Source: Pseudomonas guineae
GTDB lineage: Bacteria > Pseudomonadota > Gammaproteobacteria > Pseudomonadales > Pseudomonadaceae
Assembly: GCF_900113745.1 (NCBI RefSeq)
Contig: NZ_FOQL01000006.1
Coordinates: forward strand, 1 to 37,849
Direction of reading: 5' to 3'
Length of the DNA: 37,849 nt
The notes under the pieces were generated by a model that worked only from the letters and a program-made list of their open reading frames with translations, did no database searches and was not told the DNA's origin. Positions 20,278-28,462 of this stretch are shown one piece after another; within the stretch, counting starts at the first letter, position 1, and each line of letters begins with the position of its first letter. The position numbers were made by a program, and so were the translations under genes.

Positions 20278-20440
20278 CGTAGGGTGGGCGACGCCGAACA
20301 CCGCTCGATCATCCAACCTCGCTAGCAGCGCGGCGCGTAACCCACCAGACAATCGAACGCGAGGCGCCGATGGTGGGTTACGCCGCGCTCTACAGCGCGT
20401 GACGCCTAGCAAGCGCGGTAGGCGGCTAACCCACCCTACG
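20278..20440. repeat. GTAGGGTGG-type intergenic inverted-repeat element
   Basis: CGTAGGGTGGG (20278-20288) and its inverse CCCACCCTACG (20430-20440) bound the element. A second, nested inverted repeat joins GCGCGGCGCGTAACCCACCA with TGGTGGGTTACGCCGCGC (20328-20388). The element lies between the ends of the converging Lrp and phnP genes. Repeats with these ends are scattered in Pseudomonas genomes; a related one is at 23679-23751. Confidence 0.75.
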
Positions 20441-20454
20441 AACTAATGCCCCAC

Positions 20455-21219
20455 TCACAACACTTGCCCATCCACAGCCAAACTCACGCCGGGCGGCAAG
20501 GCGTCGGGGTTATCCAGCAACCAGGCGTCGAAGCTGTGGCCGATATGGGTTAGCACGGTCTGCTGCGGTTGCAGCTGCTCGACCACCTGCAGCGCGCGGG
20601 TCAGGTCGTTATGGTTGCGGGGCGCTATCGATTGCGGCGCGGTGGAGCAATCCAGCACCAGCAGATCCAGCGGCTGTTGGCGCAGCACTTCGGCGCTGGC
20701 CTCTGGTACGCCAAGGGTATCGGTGAGGTAGGCGATTCGCCGGCACTCACTATTAATCGTACGGCCTTGCAGCAGATACCCGAAGGTCAGCTTGGAGTGG
20801 TTCAGCGGCAGCGCCGTGACGCTCAACTCGCCTAACGGGCGCTGTTCGAACGCCGCAAAAGGTTGGCTGAAATCAAGGATGCCGGGGTGTTTGTACAGGT
20901 CGGCCAGCCCCTCAGGATCATCCGGGCCATGCACCGGAATAATCAGCCCCTGACCCCAGCGCAGGTGCAGCAAGCCCTGGGCGTGGTCGGCGTGGTAATG
21001 GGTTTGCAGGATGCCGCTGAGGCTATGGGGCGGGAAACGCTCGCACAGATCGGTCAGGCCCGCATCAATAAGCCAGCGCTGCGCGCCGCATTCGATCAAA
21101 GCGCTACAGGGACCACGGCGGCGCGCCGGATAAACCCGCGCACTGTCGCAGGCAGGGCAGCTGCAGTTATACACCGGCACCTGCCGCGCATCGCCCGTCC
21201 CGAGCAGGGTCAAGCGCAT
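20455..21219 (-). CDS. phnP: PhnP cyclic ribose phosphodiesterase
   Basis: 254 residues with the metallo-beta-lactamase fold: MRLTLLGTGDARQVPVYNC, the metal motif QTHYHADHAQGL (HxHxDH), YLTDTLGVP and THIGHSFDAW. The Cys pair in NCSCPACDSAR fits a structural zinc site as in E. coli PhnP. It opens 1,2-cyclic phosphoribosyl phosphate made by C-P lyase. The start overlaps the phnN stop by 10 bases, and it is the last gene of the phn operon. Confidence 0.95.
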   Translation of the reverse strand: MRLTLLGTGDARQVPVYNCSCPACDSARVYPARRRGPCSALIECGAQRWLIDAGLTDLCERFPPHSLSGILQTHYHADHAQGLLHLRWGQGLIIPVHGPDDPEGLADLYKHPGILDFSQPFAAFEQRPLGELSVTALPLNHSKLTFGYLLQGRTINSECRRIAYLTDTLGVPEASAEVLRQQPLDLLVLDCSTAPQSIAPRNHNDLTRALQVVEQLQPQQTVLTHIGHSFDAWLLDNPDALPPGVSLAVDGQVL

Positions 21220-21773
21220 GTGCGGCTGGCCCCGATCAGCGCCAGCAGGTTGTCCCGTGCCCGCTCAATAGATACCGAGTTATCCAGCAGATGCAGGCCA
21301 TCACGCTCAGCGCTCGCAGCGTCGAACTGGGCATTACGCGCCAGACGCTGCTCGATCTGCGCAAGGCTTTCACGCCCGCGCCTGAGCAAGCGCTCACGCA
21401 GCACCGCAGCCTCGACCGTGAGCAACACACCGATCAGCTCCGGATAAAGTTGCCGGGCCTCTGGCAAGTAGGCCCGCGAGCCATTGACCAACACATCCTG
21501 CCCCGCCGCCAGCCAGTCATCTATCTGTCGGGGAATGCCATAGGCCAGGCCATTGGCGCGCCAGCTAAGAGCAAAGCTCCCGGCCGCCTCCTGCTGATCG
21601 AACTCGGTAGGCGTAACGCCAATGGCGTCCTCGCCCACGGCCTCCGCCGAACGGGTGATCACCCGCCGCGCGATCAGGCAGTCACGTTCCGCCAAACGCT
21701 CACGCGCGGCCTCCAACAGGCTGTCCTTGCCCGAGCCCGAAGGCCCCATCAAATAGATCAACCGGCCGCTCAT
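21210..21773 (-). CDS. phnN: PhnN ribose 1,5-bisphosphate phosphokinase
   Basis: 187 residues with a P-loop at the start (LMGPSGSGKDSL), then ARRVITR and a guanylate-kinase-like body. PhnN phosphorylates ribose 1,5-bisphosphate to PRPP, the last step joining C-P lyase to nucleotide synthesis. The ATG overlaps the phnM stop (TGATG). Confidence 0.95.
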   Translation of the reverse strand: MSGRLIYLMGPSGSGKDSLLEAARERLAERDCLIARRVITRSAEAVGEDAIGVTPTEFDQQEAAGSFALSWRANGLAYGIPRQIDDWLAAGQDVLVNGSRAYLPEARQLYPELIGVLLTVEAAVLRERLLRRGRESLAQIEQRLARNAQFDAASAERDGLHLLDNSVSIERARDNLLALIGASRTCA

Positions 21774-22918
21774 CAGAACACCCTATTGGCTTGTCGCCAC
21801 ACTTGTTGGATTACCGGCTGCCCCCCATGCAACTTGGCCTGGAGCAGGTCAGCACGCAGACCGACGCGAATTTCACCGCGGTCATGCAGCCCGGCGGCAT
21901 GGGCCGGCAGGCGGCTAACGGTGGCAATCGCCCGGGGCAGATCATAGCCGTTGTCTTGCGCGGCTAGGAGAAAAGCGGCCTGTAACAGGCTGGCCGGATA
22001 ATAGTCGCTGGAGAGGATATCCAGCACCCCATGACGGGCCAGTTCAGCAGCGGCGATGTTGCCCGAATGCGAGCCGCCACGGACGATATTCGGCGCGCCC
22101 ATCAGCACCTTCAAACCTAGCTCGTGGCTGGCCTTGGCGGCCTCCAAGGTGGTGGGGAACTCGGCGATGGACATGCCATAACCGGCCGACTCCTGCACGT
22201 GGGCCAGGGTTGCGTCATCGTGGCTAGCCACAGACAGGCCGCGAGCGTGGCAGTCCTCGACAATCGCCCGGCGATGGCGATCGCTGTACTCAATGGAGTT
22301 GGCCACCTGCTCCTTGATGAACGCATCCATCTCGGCAGTACTCAGGTGGTACTTGCCCATGTAGTACTCGCGGTACTTATCCTCTTTAGCGAACTGACGC
22401 TGGCCCGGCGAGTGGTCCATCACCGAGACCAGTGCTACCTGCGGGTGTTCCAGCAGATCACGGAACACCGCCAGAGTATCGGGGTGGCACAACTCGCAGC
22501 GCAGGTGCAGGCGGTGATCGGCGCGGGTAAGCCCGGCACGACTCGCCTCGGCGATGGCTTCGAGCATGGCCGGCAGCTGCTGCATGCGTTTGCCGCGCGG
22601 GTTGATATCGCCAATCGCCAGGGCATCAAACACCGTGGTGATACCCGCCGAAACGATCTGCGCATCATGGGTCAGTACCGCCGAGGCAGACGGCCAGTCC
22701 ACCCCGGGGCGCGGGCTCATGTACTTTTCCAGGTTATCGGTGTGCAACTCGACCAGGCCCGGCAGCAGGTAATCGCCGCCTAGGTTCTGCGCCTGTGGCA
22801 AGCCGCTAACGCCCTCTTCCACCTGGGCAATCAAACCATCACGCAGCACCAGGGTGCCGATGAACTCATGTTCGGCCGTGACTACCCGCGCATGGGTCAA
22901 AATCTGTTCAGCTGGCAT
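21773..22918 (-). CDS. phnM: PhnM triphosphate diphosphatase (amidohydrolase fold)
   Basis: 381 residues from the ATG at 22916-22918, chosen because AGGAG lies 7 bases upstream, and it overlaps the phnL stop. Metal-binding segments: LVELHTDNLEKY, DHSPGQRQF, SHDDATLAHV and a late LSSDYYP. PhnM hydrolyses the 1-triphosphate of the phosphonate ribose intermediate, releasing pyrophosphate before C-P bond cleavage. Confidence 0.95.
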   Translation of the reverse strand: MPAEQILTHARVVTAEHEFIGTLVLRDGLIAQVEEGVSGLPQAQNLGGDYLLPGLVELHTDNLEKYMSPRPGVDWPSASAVLTHDAQIVSAGITTVFDALAIGDINPRGKRMQQLPAMLEAIAEASRAGLTRADHRLHLRCELCHPDTLAVFRDLLEHPQVALVSVMDHSPGQRQFAKEDKYREYYMGKYHLSTAEMDAFIKEQVANSIEYSDRHRRAIVEDCHARGLSVASHDDATLAHVQESAGYGMSIAEFPTTLEAAKASHELGLKVLMGAPNIVRGGSHSGNIAAAELARHGVLDILSSDYYPASLLQAAFLLAAQDNGYDLPRAIATVSRLPAHAAGLHDRGEIRVGLRADLLQAKLHGGQPVIQQVWRQANRVF

Positions 22919-23627
22919 ACACATACTCCTGCTTAGGCGCTGCATCCGGGGTCATATCGAGGAAACGATCAGCCACCGCCTCGCGAGCAGCGCGGTCGTG
23001 GAAGATGCCGATCAATGCGCTGCCTGCGGCTTTGGCTTCGTTGATCAGCTCCAGCACCACCTGGCGGTTAGCGTCATCCAGCGAGGCGGTTGGCTCATCC
23101 AGCAGCATCAGCGGCCAGGCGACCATAAAGCCGCGGGCGATATTCACCCGCTGCTGCTCACCGCCGGAGAAGGTGCCCGGAGCCAGCTGCCACAAGGCCT
23201 GGGGGATATTCAGACGACTGAGCAGGCTCTTGGCCCGCGTTTCGGCATCCACCTTGCTCCAACCACGGGCCAGGGCGGGCTCCATCACCACATCCAGAGT
23301 CGCGACGCGCGGGATCACCCGCAGAAACTGGCTGACATAGCCCAGGGTTTGGCGGCGCACAGCCAGCACCTGACGCGGTTCGGCACCGACCAAATCAACC
23401 CAAGCGCCGTCGTGCAGCATGCGGATGCTGCCGCCTGCGGCCAGGTAGTTGCCATACAAGGTACGCAGCAAGGTCGACTTGCCTGCGCCAGATTGCCCAT
23501 GCAGCACCAGGCATTCGCCGGCGCGAACACTGAAGCTCAGGCCGTTCAATACATTCAGCACCACGCCATGCTGCTGGTGCAGGGTGAAAGTCTTGCTGAG
23601 GTCGGAGACCTCGATAAGCGTATTCAT
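22908..23627 (-). CDS. phnL: PhnL ATP-binding subunit of the C-P lyase system
   Basis: 239 residues of ABC ATPase type: Walker A VLHGQSGAGKSTLL, signature FSGGEQQRVNIARG, Walker B PLMLLDEPTASLD. PhnL acts with PhnGHI in forming the ribose-phosphonate adduct. GAGG precedes the ATG at 23625. A short GTAGGGTGG-type repeat separates it from phnK, leaving an unusual 130-base gap inside an otherwise compact operon. Confidence 0.95.
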   Translation of the reverse strand: MNTLIEVSDLSKTFTLHQQHGVVLNVLNGLSFSVRAGECLVLHGQSGAGKSTLLRTLYGNYLAAGGSIRMLHDGAWVDLVGAEPRQVLAVRRQTLGYVSQFLRVIPRVATLDVVMEPALARGWSKVDAETRAKSLLSRLNIPQALWQLAPGTFSGGEQQRVNIARGFMVAWPLMLLDEPTASLDDANRQVVLELINEAKAAGSALIGIFHDRAAREAVADRFLDMTPDAAPKQEYVYAS

Positions 23628-23678
23628 ATAAACCTCGAACTACGTACGACCGGATGTGATCCGGTGCGAGAGTCGTTT

Positions 23679-23751
23679 CGTAGGGTGGATGGCGCTTTAT
23701 CCAGCCACCATGGCAACACACAGGTGGATGAAACAGCGTCATCCACCCTAC
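23679..23751. repeat. GTAGGGTGG-type repeat between phnK and phnL
   Basis: CGTAGGGTGGATGGCGC (left) and GCGTCATCCACCCTAC (right) form the ends of a 73-base near-palindrome, with TGGATAA/ATGAAAC-type variation inside. It starts 7 bases after the phnK stop. The ends match the element at 20278-20440. It could fold in the mRNA and change expression of phnL and the genes after it. Confidence 0.75.
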
Positions 23752-23757
23752 CCAGCA

Positions 23758-24567
23758 TTAAGGCTGCAGGACGGACGACACCAGCAGCTGCGAATAGGGA
23801 TGCTGCGGATCATCGAGAATCTGATCGGTCAGCCCGGCTTCAACCACGTGGGAGCGGCGCATCACCATCAACCGGTCGGCGAGCAAACGCGCCACCGCCA
23901 GGTCGTGGGTGACGATCACCACCGCCAGATCCAGCTCACGCACCAGCCCGCGCAGCAGGTCGAGCAAGCGCGCTTGCACCGAGACATCGAGGCCGCCTGT
24001 GGGCTCGTCCATAAAAATCAGCCGTGGGCTGGAGACCAGATTGCGAGCGATCTGCAAACGCTGCTGCATGCCACCGGAGAAGGTGCGCGGCAGGTCGTCG
24101 ATGCGCAGCGGGTCGATTTCGACCTGGCTCAGCCAGTCGATACCCGCTGCGCGCAACTCGCCGTAATGGCGCACGCCTTGGGCCATCAGGCGCTCGCCAA
24201 TATTGGCCCCAGCAGAGACGCCCATGCGCAGGCCGTCACGCGGGTTCTGCTCGACAAAGCCCCATTCGGTGCGCAGCAAGGTCCGCCGTTGCGCTTCACT
24301 GGCGCTGTAGAGATCAACCAGCCTGCCATCGCTGTTGCGGTAACTGACCGTGCCGCGATCCGGCGGGCAACGACCTGAAAGTAGGCTGAGCAAGGTCGAC
24401 TTACCCGAACCCGACTCACCGACAATCCCCAATACTTCGCCGGGATACAGGTCGAATGAAACGCCCTGACAACCTTTTTCTGGGCCATACAGAAGGGTCA
24501 GATCACGCACACTGAACAGCGGCTGCACGGGCTCGTTGTGCAGCTGTAATTTCTCGGCAGCACTCAT
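23758..24567 (-). CDS. phnK: PhnK ATP-binding subunit of the C-P lyase core
   Basis: 269 residues, ABC ATPase type: Walker A GIVGESGSGKSTLL, signature FSGGMQQRLQIARN, Walker B RLIFMDEPTGGLD. PhnK docks on PhnJ in the core complex (PhnGHIJ). Start overlaps the phnJ stop by four bases (ATGA). The C-terminus ends at VLQP, normal length for the family. Confidence 0.95.
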   Translation of the reverse strand: MSAAEKLQLHNEPVQPLFSVRDLTLLYGPEKGCQGVSFDLYPGEVLGIVGESGSGKSTLLSLLSGRCPPDRGTVSYRNSDGRLVDLYSASEAQRRTLLRTEWGFVEQNPRDGLRMGVSAGANIGERLMAQGVRHYGELRAAGIDWLSQVEIDPLRIDDLPRTFSGGMQQRLQIARNLVSSPRLIFMDEPTGGLDVSVQARLLDLLRGLVRELDLAVVIVTHDLAVARLLADRLMVMRRSHVVEAGLTDQILDDPQHPYSQLLVSSVLQP

Positions 24568-25550
24568 TGCGCACCCTCCTCTTCAGCATCACGACGTTGC
24601 ATGCAGTAATCGGTGTCGGAGCAGACGAAACGCTTGCTGCCCGCGTCGTCGATGATTAGCTCGTCGAGGTAAGACTCGCGGCTGCCACAGAACGCGCAGC
24701 ACTCATCCCAACTTTGAATCGCAAACGGGTGGTCGTCGAAATCCAAACTCACTACGCGGGTAAAGGGCGGCACGGCATACAGGCGTTTCTCACGGCCGGC
24801 ACCGAACAACATTAACGCCGGGCTCATGTGCAGCTTGGGGTTGTCGAATTTAGGAATCGGCGAGGGGTCCATCACATAACGCTCATCCACCGTCACCGGG
24901 TAGGCGTAGCTGGTGGCGATATGGCCGAACGTGGCGATGTCCTCGTACAGCTTGACGTGCATCACGCCGTAATCTTCCAGTGCATGCATGGTGCGGGTCT
25001 CGGTTTCCGAAGGTTCGATAAAGCGCAGCGGCTCGGGAATCGGCACCTGGTAGACCATGATCTGATCGTTTGTCAGCGGGGTCTCCGGGATGCGATGGCG
25101 GGTCTGAATCACCGTTGCTTCTGGCGTGCGCGTGGTGGTTTTCACTCCAGCGGTGCGGGCGAAGAAACGCCGGATCGACACCGCATTGGTGGTGTCGTCC
25201 GCACCTTGGTCGATCACTTTGAGCACATCGTCGGCACCGAGAATGGCAGCGGTCAGCTGCATACCGCCGGTGCCCCAGCCGTAGGGCAGCGGCATCTCGC
25301 GGCCACCAAAGGGCACTTGATAACCGGGAACCGCCACCGCTTTGAGCAGACCACGGCGGATCATTCTTTTGGTTTGTTCATCCAGATAAGCAAAGTTGTA
25401 CCCAACCTCGCACGCTACTGCGCCAGCTTGATTCGCGTACGGGCGGTGCTCGGCATCCTCATGTACAACGTCGTACATTCCGCTGCCTGCGCTCCGGCCG
25501 CCCACGACTGAAGCAGGCTCGCTACGCGTGTAGATTTCATTAGTATTCAT
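24564..25550 (-). CDS. phnJ: PhnJ C-P lyase radical enzyme with an N-terminal extension
   Basis: 328 residues; E. coli PhnJ has 281. From G50 on (GYNFAYLDEQTKRMIRRGLLK) it matches PhnJ throughout. The four key Cys are present: C285-x2-C288, C310, C316 (WDECCAFCG, FVCSDTDYC), for the [4Fe-4S] cluster of the radical-SAM reaction and the radical Cys. PhnJ cleaves the C-P bond of the ribose-phosphonate intermediate. The first 49 residues (GGRSAGSGMYDVVHEDAEHR is part of them) have no counterpart and their DNA holds the palindrome ATGTAC-AACGTC-GTACAT at 25461-25478. An in-frame insertion is likely. ATG overlaps the phnI stop. Confidence 0.95.
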   Translation of the reverse strand: MNTNEIYTRSEPASVVGGRSAGSGMYDVVHEDAEHRPYANQAGAVACEVGYNFAYLDEQTKRMIRRGLLKAVAVPGYQVPFGGREMPLPYGWGTGGMQLTAAILGADDVLKVIDQGADDTTNAVSIRRFFARTAGVKTTTRTPEATVIQTRHRIPETPLTNDQIMVYQVPIPEPLRFIEPSETETRTMHALEDYGVMHVKLYEDIATFGHIATSYAYPVTVDERYVMDPSPIPKFDNPKLHMSPALMLFGAGREKRLYAVPPFTRVVSLDFDDHPFAIQSWDECCAFCGSRESYLDELIIDDAGSKRFVCSDTDYCMQRRDAEEEGAQ

Positions 25551-26638
25551 GCGCGTTGCTCCTCGGCGGCGGGCTGCTCACGCTCTTGTTTGCGCAGCTT
25601 GCGGATCAGCTCCAGCTCGGATTGGAAGTCGACGTAGTGCGGCAATTTCAGGTGCGAAACGAAGCCGGCGGCCTCAACGTTGTCGCAGTGCATCAGCACG
25701 AATTCTTCCTGCTGTGCCGGCCCTTCCAGCTCTTCGGCGTATTCGGCGGCGCGCAGCGAGCGGTCGACCAGGGCCATGCCCATGGCCTTGCGCTCGGCGT
25801 AGCCAAAGGCCAAGCCATAGCCACGGGTGAACTGCGCATCGATGCCCTTGCCACCGACGAACTGGTTGACCATCTCGCACTCGGTCACTTCGATATCGCC
25901 CAGCGGCACGGCAAAGCCCAGCTCTTCCGGTTCCAGCCAAATCTCAAGCTCACCGATGCGAATCTCACCGGCGAACGGGTGATTGCGGCCATAGCCGCGC
26001 TGGGTGGAATAGCCCAGCGCCAGCAGAAAACCCTCGTCGCCACGGGCTAAGGCCTGCAGGCGCTGAGCACGACTAGCGGGGAAATCCAGCGGTTCACGGG
26101 TGATATCGGGCACCGCTACGCCGTCGTCGACTTCGCGGGCCATCAGGTTTTCTTCAGCGAGAAATTCCAGCACCCGCGGGCAATCGCTCAACTCGGCGTC
26201 AGGATTCACCTGTGGGCCGGGATGCTCGCCCTCTGCCAGCAAAGCGAAGTCCAATAAGCGGTGGCTGTAATCAAAGGTCGGGCCGAGTAATTGACCACCC
26301 GGCAAATCCTTGAACGTGGCCGAGATACGCCGGCTCAGCTGCATCTGTGTCGTGTCCAGCGGCGTGCTGGCGGTAAAGCGCGGCAAGGTGGTGCGATAGG
26401 CACGCAACAGGAAGATTGCCTCCATCAGATCACCAGCGGCCTGCTTGATTGCCAACGCGGCCAGCTGCGGGTCGTACAGTGAGCCTTCACTCATCACCCG
26501 CGCCACCGCTAAGGGCATCTGCTCACGCACTTGATCGACGCTGAGTTCGGGGATGCGGGTATCGCCACGGCGCAGCTTGGCCTGCAGCAAATGGGCATTG
26601 TCGATGGCGCGCTCGCCACCTTTAACCGCGACGTACAT
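25547..26638 (-). CDS. phnI: PhnI C-P lyase core subunit (nucleosidase)
   Basis: 363 residues, family-typical length and sequence (MYVAVKGGERAIDNAHLLQA at the start, then LEIWLEPEELGFAVPLGDIE and HCDNVEAAGFVSHLKLPHYVDFQSEL). With PhnG, H and L it exchanges the base of a purine nucleoside triphosphate for phosphonate. Start and stop overlap neighbouring genes (ATG at 26636 with the phnH stop). Confidence 0.95.
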   Translation of the reverse strand: MYVAVKGGERAIDNAHLLQAKLRRGDTRIPELSVDQVREQMPLAVARVMSEGSLYDPQLAALAIKQAAGDLMEAIFLLRAYRTTLPRFTASTPLDTTQMQLSRRISATFKDLPGGQLLGPTFDYSHRLLDFALLAEGEHPGPQVNPDAELSDCPRVLEFLAEENLMAREVDDGVAVPDITREPLDFPASRAQRLQALARGDEGFLLALGYSTQRGYGRNHPFAGEIRIGELEIWLEPEELGFAVPLGDIEVTECEMVNQFVGGKGIDAQFTRGYGLAFGYAERKAMGMALVDRSLRAAEYAEELEGPAQQEEFVLMHCDNVEAAGFVSHLKLPHYVDFQSELELIRKLRKQEREQPAAEEQRA

Positions 26639-27249
26639 CAGGCAGCCTCCTCAGCGTTGAGCAGCACGTGGGTACTGCGTGGCAAGCCGATAACCTGCTC
26701 GCCCGCCGCGAAAAACGCATCCAGACCACGTGGAAATGCGCTGCGCGCCTGACGCTGTTGCCAGAAGCGCGGACGCAGCGGCAATTCGACGGCGCGTACG
26801 TCCTTGATCCCTGGCCCGCGCCAACGCAGTTGCTCACCGCCCGTCAAAGTATCGAGCTGAATCAACAAGGTGCAGGATTGATCCGGGTAGCGTTCACTGC
26901 CGTTGTCGAAAGCCGACAAATCATCGGCACCCGCCTCATCGAGCAAGGCAAACAGCGCCTCTTCGCGCTCGGCCACCACCGGACAACCACAGTGGAACGA
27001 CAGGTTGGCGCGAATCGCCGGGGTATCAAAGCAGGGCGCCAGCCACAATGGTGTGTCGCCATCGAGAAAGGCCAAGCACAAGGCGTAGGTCGCCGGATGC
27101 AGATTCCCTAACGCTAAAGCGCGGTTCAGCGGTTGCGCCAGGCCGGGTTCGGCCAAGGCTTTGAGGGCGCTGCGAAAGCTAGTTTGCGCATCCAGAACCG
27201 GATCATTAAAGGCCGCTTGCAGCCATTGTGAGTTGTTCGCCGCGCTCAT
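26638..27249 (-). CDS. phnH: PhnH C-P lyase core subunit
   Basis: 203 residues from the ATG at 27247-27249, with GAGGAG upstream; an upstream TTG would add one residue. It contains ALAEPGLAQPL, GDTPLWLAP, GTLxxAE-type YPDQSCTLLIQLDTLTGGEQLRWRGPGI. It is a structural member of the PhnGHIJ complex. Start overlaps the phnG stop. Confidence 0.95.
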   Translation of the reverse strand: MSAANNSQWLQAAFNDPVLDAQTSFRSALKALAEPGLAQPLNRALALGNLHPATYALCLAFLDGDTPLWLAPCFDTPAIRANLSFHCGCPVVAEREEALFALLDEAGADDLSAFDNGSERYPDQSCTLLIQLDTLTGGEQLRWRGPGIKDVRAVELPLRPRFWQQRQARSAFPRGLDAFFAAGEQVIGLPRSTHVLLNAEEAA

Positions 27250-27710
27250 CAATCTTCTCCTCTGACCAGGGTGAAAAACTCCACCTGGGTGGTTGCGGTT
27301 TCGGCGGCCTTGGCGGCCTGTTGGCGTTGCTGGTCAGCAGCCAAGGGTTCGATCATTAGGCTCAGCCAGTGCTGCTGCTCAGGACCTTGCAGGTGCGCAT
27401 CGGCCAAAGCGGCAAGTTCAGCGTGCTGCTTGTCGCGGCCCGCCACGTAGCTGTAGCCGGTTGAGCCATCGATCAAGCGCACTACGCAGCGGGTCACGCT
27501 CATTTCGCCGAGGTTGAATGGGCTGCCGGTGCCACCCATGCGCCCACGCACTAGGGTCATGCCGATTTCCGGCGCGCGGATCAGGCTGTATTCGGCTTCT
27601 TTCAAGGCCGCCTCATAGGTCATCAAGCCGGTGCCGGCGCGGGCAAGCACGCCCATCCAGCGCTGGCGCGTGGCGATTTGCGGGTCGCTGTGTAGCAGGT
27701 TGCGGTTCAT
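27249..27710 (-). CDS. phnG: PhnG C-P lyase core subunit
   Basis: 153 residues from the ATG at 27708-27710, preceded by GGAGG. Matches PhnG: QRWMGVLARAG, PEIGMTLVRGRMGGTGSPFNLGE, MSVTRCVVRL, YSYVAGRDKQHAELAALADAHLQ. Works in the first step of C-P lyase. It begins 13 bases after the phnF stop. Confidence 0.95.
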   Translation of the reverse strand: MNRNLLHSDPQIATRQRWMGVLARAGTGLMTYEAALKEAEYSLIRAPEIGMTLVRGRMGGTGSPFNLGEMSVTRCVVRLIDGSTGYSYVAGRDKQHAELAALADAHLQGPEQQHWLSLMIEPLAADQQRQQAAKAAETATTQVEFFTLVRGED

Positions 27711-27722
27711 CACAGGCCTCCA

Positions 27723-28427
27723 TCAAAGCGCGAGCTGGAACTGGAAACGGTCGGCGCGGCTGGTCGACAACGACAGCTCCACCGGCTGGCCAGCCAGATC
27801 ACGGGAAAGGGTTTGCACGCTGAGCAGCGGTGCATGTTTGGGCATCAATAAGCGCGCCGCCTCTTCACGGCTGGGCAGTCGCGCGCCAATCAAACTGAAA
27901 GTGCGGGTCAAAGGCAGCCCGCGCTGACTCAAGTGCTGGCGCAGCGAGCCGCCTTGGTAGTCCGCCAGCAAGGGCGCATGTAACAGGCTGAAGGCGTGTC
28001 GAATAAGGCTGACCGGCTGCCCTTGAATCAGGCGTAGGGTGGTCAGCTCTAGCACTTGCGCCGCCGCTGACAACTGCAGATAACCACGCTCTTCATGACT
28101 GGCGGGACGCACCCGGCGCAGCAACAACTGCGCCTCGACCTGATGGCCAAGAGCAGACAGTGAAGCGCTGTAGGCACTGGCAGCCTGCATCGGGTAAATC
28201 ATAGGTTTGGCCAACACCCGCGTGCCTTTGCCCTGCTGGCGCAACAAGCGGCCTTCCAGCACCAGCTCATCCACGGCGCGGCGCAAGGTGTGCCGATTGA
28301 CCGCAAAGCGCGCGGCCAGCCGCACCTCGGCCGGTAAGTAGTCACCGGGATTCATGCGCTGCAGCTCATCGCGCAGCACGCCAGCCAGTTCGCGGTACAG
28401 CGGCCCGGGTTGTCTAGACAAGTGCAT
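27723..28427 (-). CDS. phnF: PhnF GntR/HutC-family regulator
   Basis: 234 residues from the ATG at 28425-28427 (MHLSRQPGPLYRELAGVL); an earlier ATG at 28440-28442 lies inside the terminator stem after phnE. N-terminal winged helix has LRDELQRMNPGDYLPAEVRLAARFAVNRHTLRRAVDELVLEGRLL, and the C-terminal UTRA-like domain follows (residues about 85-230). PhnF usually represses phosphonate genes. Codons 3-6 contain TTGTCTAGACAA, a HutC-type operator (28410-28421), suggesting it controls its own expression. Confidence 0.9.
   Translation of the reverse strand: MHLSRQPGPLYRELAGVLRDELQRMNPGDYLPAEVRLAARFAVNRHTLRRAVDELVLEGRLLRQQGKGTRVLAKPMIYPMQAASAYSASLSALGHQVEAQLLLRRVRPASHEERGYLQLSAAAQVLELTTLRLIQGQPVSLIRHAFSLLHAPLLADYQGGSLRQHLSQRGLPLTRTFSLIGARLPSREEAARLLMPKHAPLLSVQTLSRDLAGQPVELSLSTSRADRFQFQLAL
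28410..28421. promoter_or_regulatory. HutC/PhnF-type operator inside phnF
   Basis: TTGTCTAGACAA is a perfect 12-base palindrome covering codons 3-6 of phnF. It fits the HutC-subfamily consensus GTMTAKAC nearly (GTCTAGAC). Together with TGGTGTAGACCA before phnC (31268-31279) it suggests PhnF controls both ends of the operon. Confidence 0.55.
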
Positions 28428-28431
28428 GGCT

Positions 28432-28453
28432 AAAAAAGGCATCCGCAGATGCC
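28432..28453 (-). terminator. Terminator between phnE and phnF
   Basis: On the minus strand GGCATC-TGCG-GATGCC is followed by TTTTTTAG: a six-base GC-rich stem and a six-U run, 10 bases after the phnE stop (28463). It overlaps the first candidate ATG of phnF. It could separate phnCDE from phnF-P or make read-through partial. Confidence 0.7.
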
Positions 28454-28462
28454 TTATCTCCG

